Shown here one piece after another: positions 14,470 to 17,016 of a stretch of 17,016 bases of DNA. The notes under the pieces were generated by a model that saw only the letters and a program-made list of their open reading frames with translations, had not been told where the DNA came from and made no database searches. Position 1 is the first letter of the stretch. Every line of letters begins with the position of its first letter. The position numbers and the translations under genes are program-made. Source of the stretch: Fibrobacterota bacterium (lineage in GTDB: Bacteria > Fibrobacterota > Chitinivibrionia > Chitinivibrionales > JANQEN01); NCBI GenBank assembly GCA_030619215.1, contig JAUXBV010000005.1, positions 1 to 17,016 on the forward strand. The letters run 5' to 3'.

Positions 14470-15063
14470 ATGCTTAACGAACTTATCAAAAAGAACAGAA
14501 GCTACCGCAGGTTCTATCAGAATGAGCGTGTCTCTGTTGAGACGTTAAAAGAGCTTGTCAACCTTGCGCGTTTGTCCCCAACGGAGGCTAACTTTCAGGA
14601 ATTGAAATACATACTCTCAAACGCCCCTGAGAAGAATGATGCCATCTTTTCCTGCCTTAAATGGGCGGGTTTTTTAAAGGACTGGGACGGCCCTTCGGAA
14701 GGAGAAAGGCCTGCCGCGTATATAGTAATCCTGAAAGACACAACAGTAATTGAAAGAACCGGCATAGCTCACGGCATTGCAGCTCAAAGCATTCTGTTGG
14801 GAGCTACCGAAAAAGGGTTGGGGGGTTGTATGCTTCAGTCCGTTGACAAAGATAAATTACGGGAAATAGTTACTCTTGATCCGAAATTTGAAATCCTGCT
14901 TGTCATTGCCTTGGGAAAATCCTGTGAAGAAATAATTATTGATGAAATTGACAATGGTGAAAGCACAAAATACTGGAGGGATGATGAGAGCAGGCATCAC
15001 GTGCCGAAAAGAAAACTGGATGATATTATTGTTGAAACATACGGCAATTATACCGCTTCCTAA
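14470..15063 (+). CDS. Nitroreductase-family FMN oxidoreductase
   Basis: A 197-residue protein from the ATG at 14470. I chose this start because AAGGAAA lies just upstream and the family motif begins at once; an in-frame ATG at 14419 would add 17 residues with no similarity to the family. NRSYRRF (9-15) is the FMN-phosphate arginine segment. The SPTEANFQELKYI stretch is the conserved S-x-x-N-x-Q flavin loop, and GIAAQSILLGATEKGLGGCM is the usual long helix with the GLG(G/S) turn. The family reduces nitro compounds, quinones or flavins with NAD(P)H, and the true substrate is unknown. It acts as a cytoplasmic homodimer. It stands alone between a REP-like element and a large hairpin. Confidence 0.85.
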   Translation: MLNELIKKNRSYRRFYQNERVSVETLKELVNLARLSPTEANFQELKYILSNAPEKNDAIFSCLKWAGFLKDWDGPSEGERPAAYIVILKDTTVIERTGIAHGIAAQSILLGATEKGLGGCMLQSVDKDKLREIVTLDPKFEILLVIALGKSCEEIIIDEIDNGESTKYWRDDESRHHVPKRKLDDIIVETYGNYTAS

Positions 15064-15136
15064 TAATAATGTCTTATACTGATAAATCAGCAATAAGTGT
15101 TGTGTTGCGGTACAAGGTACAAATTTATTTGTATAA

Positions 15137-15190
15137 CTGTTTCTAAAAGAGTTTTGCCCAAAATCTTGGGATAAAACTTTTAAGAAACAG
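15137..15190. repeat. Long imperfect hairpin with 24-base arms
   Basis: The arm 15137-15160 (CTGTTTCTAAAAG, AGTTTTGCCCA) pairs with 15167-15190, with one indel and one mismatch, around a 6-base loop AAATCT. It stands 74 bases after the nitroreductase stop. No T-run follows on the plus strand (TAAAAAAA instead), so it is not a canonical terminator. It may still stop or stabilise the transcript, or be a small palindromic repeat. Confidence 0.55.
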
Positions 15191-15274
15191 TAAAAAAACC
15201 TTATCCCTTTATACTTTCGTTACATTTGTTTATATTTCAAATTAAAGCATCTTAATATATAGAATGAGGTTCCC

Positions 15275-15310
15275 GGTTCAGGGTTCAGGGTTGAACCCTT
15301 AGACCCTGAA
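15275..15310. repeat. GGTTCAGGG tandem repeat with inverted copy
   Basis: GGTTCAGGG is followed directly by TTCAGGGTT (15275-15292). TTCAGGGT (15284-15291) can pair with ACCCTGAA (15303-15310), or alternatively GGGTT-G-AACCC (15288-15298) can fold on itself. It lies 43 bases before the TonB-domain lipoprotein. The type is common as a short dispersed intergenic repeat. Confidence 0.4.
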
Positions 15311-15352
15311 TCTATGAATTTATGATAAAACACCTTAATAAAGGCCAATTCA

Positions 15353-15838
15353 ATGAATAAAAACATATACCATTTAACATTATTCAGCTTAGTACTATTT
15401 TTCATGACTGCTTTTTTCTCCTGCAAACAGGCTGTCCGCGAAAATACAACGTTGACTGATGATGATGCACAAGCTACTACCGGTACAAGTGTAAAGCCCA
15501 ACACCGAAAGCCCGGATACGGTAATTATTGAAAGAGATACCACTGCCATTGATGTGAAAGAATCTGAGATTGCACCGGAAATATACCAGGGCGCAAAACC
15601 GGTGTATTCTATGGAGATGATCGAAAATAAGGTTGAAGGATCTGTAAAGCTGAAATTATTAGTCGGCTCGGACGGATCAGTAAAGGAGTACATAATACTG
15701 AATGACCTGGGACACGGAACAAACAAGGCAATTCATAAAGCATTGCAGAAAATGAGGTTTACTGCGGCGCGGAAAAATAAAACACGGATCTCGGTCTGGA
15801 TTGAGACAACAATCTATTTCAAACCACCTAAAATTTAA
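15353..15838 (+). CDS. Lipoprotein with TonB C-terminal domain
   Basis: A 161-residue protein. Residues 1-24 form a lipoprotein-type signal ending in AFFSC, a somewhat relaxed lipobox with Cys24. A low-complexity acidic/Thr-rich linker covers ~25-75. Residues ~80-158 match the TonB C-terminal domain: GAKPVYSMEMIENKVEGSVKLKLLVGSDGSV, then KAIHKALQKMRFTAARKN and WIETTIYFKP. Standard TonB is anchored in the inner membrane by an uncleaved helix. Here the helix appears to be replaced by a lipid anchor, so the protein probably does not transmit energy as TonB does. It may be a structural or binding version. No ExbB/ExbD or TonB-dependent receptor is in the window. The DUF6485 gene follows 45 bases later and is probably co-transcribed. 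Confidence 0.8.
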   Translation: MNKNIYHLTLFSLVLFFMTAFFSCKQAVRENTTLTDDDAQATTGTSVKPNTESPDTVIIERDTTAIDVKESEIAPEIYQGAKPVYSMEMIENKVEGSVKLKLLVGSDGSVKEYIILNDLGHGTNKAIHKALQKMRFTAARKNKTRISVWIETTIYFKPPKI

Positions 15839-15883
15839 CCTTGATTACCCATTCTTTATAAGAACAATTAAAGGAGTAAAAAT

Positions 15884-16087
15884 ATGGAATGTAGCAAAGA
15901 AAAAAACCTGTCATCCTGCAACTGCACTTATGATCCCTGCTCCCGCAAAGGGGTATGTTGCGAATGCATAACATACCATTTAAAAAGTCGTGAGCTGCCT
16001 GGCTGTTGTTTCCCTGATGACGCGGAACGAACGTATGACAGGTCTTTTGAGCATTTTGCAAAACTGGTTTCTGCAAATAGAGTTTAA
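15884..16087 (+). CDS. Small cysteine-rich DUF6485 family protein
   Basis: A 67-residue cytoplasmic protein with nine cysteines (3, 12, 14, 19, 25, 26, 28, 41, 42). The [17 protein letters not shown] core followed by [10 protein letters not shown] and [11 protein letters not shown] matches what I know of the DUF6485 family, whose function is unknown. The Cys pattern suggests bound zinc or an iron-sulphur cluster; this is inference. AAGGAG sits eight bases before the ATG, making the start secure. A shadow frame lies on the opposite strand, but the ribosome site and conserved motif favour this one. Confidence 0.85.
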   Translation: MECSKEKNLSSCNCTYDPCSRKGVCCECITYHLKSRELPGCCFPDDAERTYDRSFEHFAKLVSANRV

Positions 16088-16231
16088 AATTATACAATTT
16101 ACCGGTATTGTCCGGGTGTATACTATCTTTTCTGATAATCTCATAAAAGATTTACTCTATTAACTGAAATCATCGATCCATAAGTAGTTTAGATTCTGTT
16201 TGTGGAGTTTTTAAAATACAGGAAGTTGCGA

Positions 16232-17016
16232 ATGAAAATAAATTTTGTATTTGTATTAATTACTCTCACTTTTCTTTCCTGTAATAAATCCCCTGAAAAC
16301 TATTATAACTACGACACATTATTAACTATTAATAAAGCAGCACAAGGTAATGCCACCCATTTCGAATTCGGTTGGAGAACCAGGGACAGTTTATGGATAT
16401 ACAGTCAATGCTGGCAACCGGAGGGTAAGCCTAAAGCAGTGGTATGCCTTGTGCATGGACATGGAGAGCATAGCGGACGTTATATCCATCTGGCAAAATT
16501 CCTGACAGATTCCGGTTTTGCTTTGGTAGCTTTGGATCTTCGCGGGCATGGCAAGTCCCAGGGACAGAGGGGGTTTTTCCCCAGGTATAATACCTTATTA
16601 AAAGACATAACCCTGTTTATCAGGGAAGTAAGGAAACACTTTAAAAAAACCCCCATTTTCCTTTATGGGCAAAGTTTCGGAGGTAACCTCGTTATTAATT
16701 ACACATTAAAACATGAGCCCAGGATAGCAGGCACCATAGCATCCGCTCCCATGCTTCGTACAGCCTTCAAACAGCCGGTATGGAAAATCCCTATCGGAAA
16801 AATAATGTACACAATATGGCCGACTCTATCATTGTCAAATGGAGTGAATTTATACGATCTTTCCAGGGATACCAATGTTGTTCACTCGCGTTTGAACGAC
16901 ACCCTTTACCACAATCGTGTTACGCCACGGTTCCTTGACGCTTTCAAGGCGGGTGAATGGGCTCTCTGCAACACCGAAAGGCTTGATATCCCGCTATTAC
17001 TCATGCACGGCGATGA
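16232..17016 (+). CDS. Monoglyceride lipase-like alpha/beta hydrolase, lipoprotein (3' end outside window)
   Basis: A 261-codon partial frame from the ATG at 16232 (AGGAAG, six bases before) that is still open at the window edge. Residues 1-17 are a lipoprotein signal ending in TFLSC with Cys17. The alpha/beta hydrolase fold begins around residue 45. VHGHGEHSGRY (74-84) is the oxyanion-hole segment typical of monoacylglycerol lipases and the Hydrolase_4 family, DLRGHGKSQGQRG (102-114) is also characteristic, and GQSFGG (146-151) holds the nucleophile Ser148. The frame ends in LLLMHGD, right where the catalytic Asp is expected; the His is beyond the window. It probably cleaves monoacylglycerols or lysophospholipids at the envelope. 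The 144 bases before it hold no clear terminator or promoter. Confidence 0.85.
   Translation, partial: MKINFVFVLITLTFLSCNKSPENYYNYDTLLTINKAAQGNATHFEFGWRTRDSLWIYSQCWQPEGKPKAVVCLVHGHGEHSGRYIHLAKFLTDSGFALVALDLRGHGKSQGQRGFFPRYNTLLKDITLFIREVRKHFKKTPIFLYGQSFGGNLVINYTLKHEPRIAGTIASAPMLRTAFKQPVWKIPIGKIMYTIWPTLSLSNGVNLYDLSRDTNVVHSRLNDTLYHNRVTPRFLDAFKAGEWALCNTERLDIPLLLMHGD

Noticed and set aside
15220..15726. 168-codon minus-strand frame opposite the TonB-domain lipoprotein
   Set aside because: The plus-strand frame has a signal peptide and a recognisable domain; the minus-strand frame has neither.

Overview
The window looks like part of a low-GC (roughly 35-40% by eye) chromosome of a Gram-negative bacterium of the Fibrobacterota/Bacteroidota (FCB) type. 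Pointers are two secreted proteins ending in a sorting-type C-terminal domain (type 9 secretion-like or FlgD-like beta sandwich), GEVED-domain protein ends, an outer-membrane barrel protein, several lipoproteins, and weak Shine-Dalgarno sites on some genes. Fibrobacterota (Chitinispirillia-like) is my best guess but not proven. I see no rRNA, tRNA, CRISPR array or transposase.

Layout. (1) Positions 1-2698, plus strand: the last codons of a GEVED-domain protein, a terminator, a 707-residue secreted protein of fourteen tandem propeller blades, then an orphan start-less GEVED domain fragment and a hairpin. (2) Positions 2699-12462, all minus strand. In transcription order: a secreted glycoside hydrolase family 31 enzyme, a terminator, an outer-membrane barrel protein, an N-acetylhexosamine 1-kinase-like APH-fold kinase, a sodium:solute symporter, a 45-residue membrane protein overlapping the symporter stop codon (absent from simple ORF lists), a PAS-SpoIIE phosphatase, and a sugar-1-phosphate nucleotidyltransferase. 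(3) Positions 12463-13108: a 646-base non-coding divergent control region with palindromes on the GH31 side and a near-consensus sigma-70 promoter on the other. (4) Positions 13109-17016, plus strand: a CsgG-like secreted protein, a PilZ protein, a REP-like palindromic repeat, a nitroreductase, a large hairpin, a lipoprotein with a TonB C-terminal domain, a small cysteine-rich DUF6485 protein, and a monoglyceride-lipase-like lipoprotein cut by the window edge.

How the genes may work together. The minus-strand block reads as a route for an alpha-linked amino sugar. The exported GH31 enzyme would release the sugar, the barrel protein might let it through the outer membrane, and the symporter with its small partner would import it. 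The kinase would make the sugar 1-phosphate and the nucleotidyltransferase would make the nucleotide sugar. The GH31 active-site segments resemble the alpha-N-acetylgalactosaminidase/alpha-galactosidase branch more than ordinary alpha-glucosidases, which would fit GalNAc or GlcNAc as the substrate. This is inference from family and context. The phosphatase inside the block, with a hairpin abutting its start codon, suggests a signalling branch. The right-hand plus-strand genes look like ordinary envelope and housekeeping genes with no obvious common pathway.
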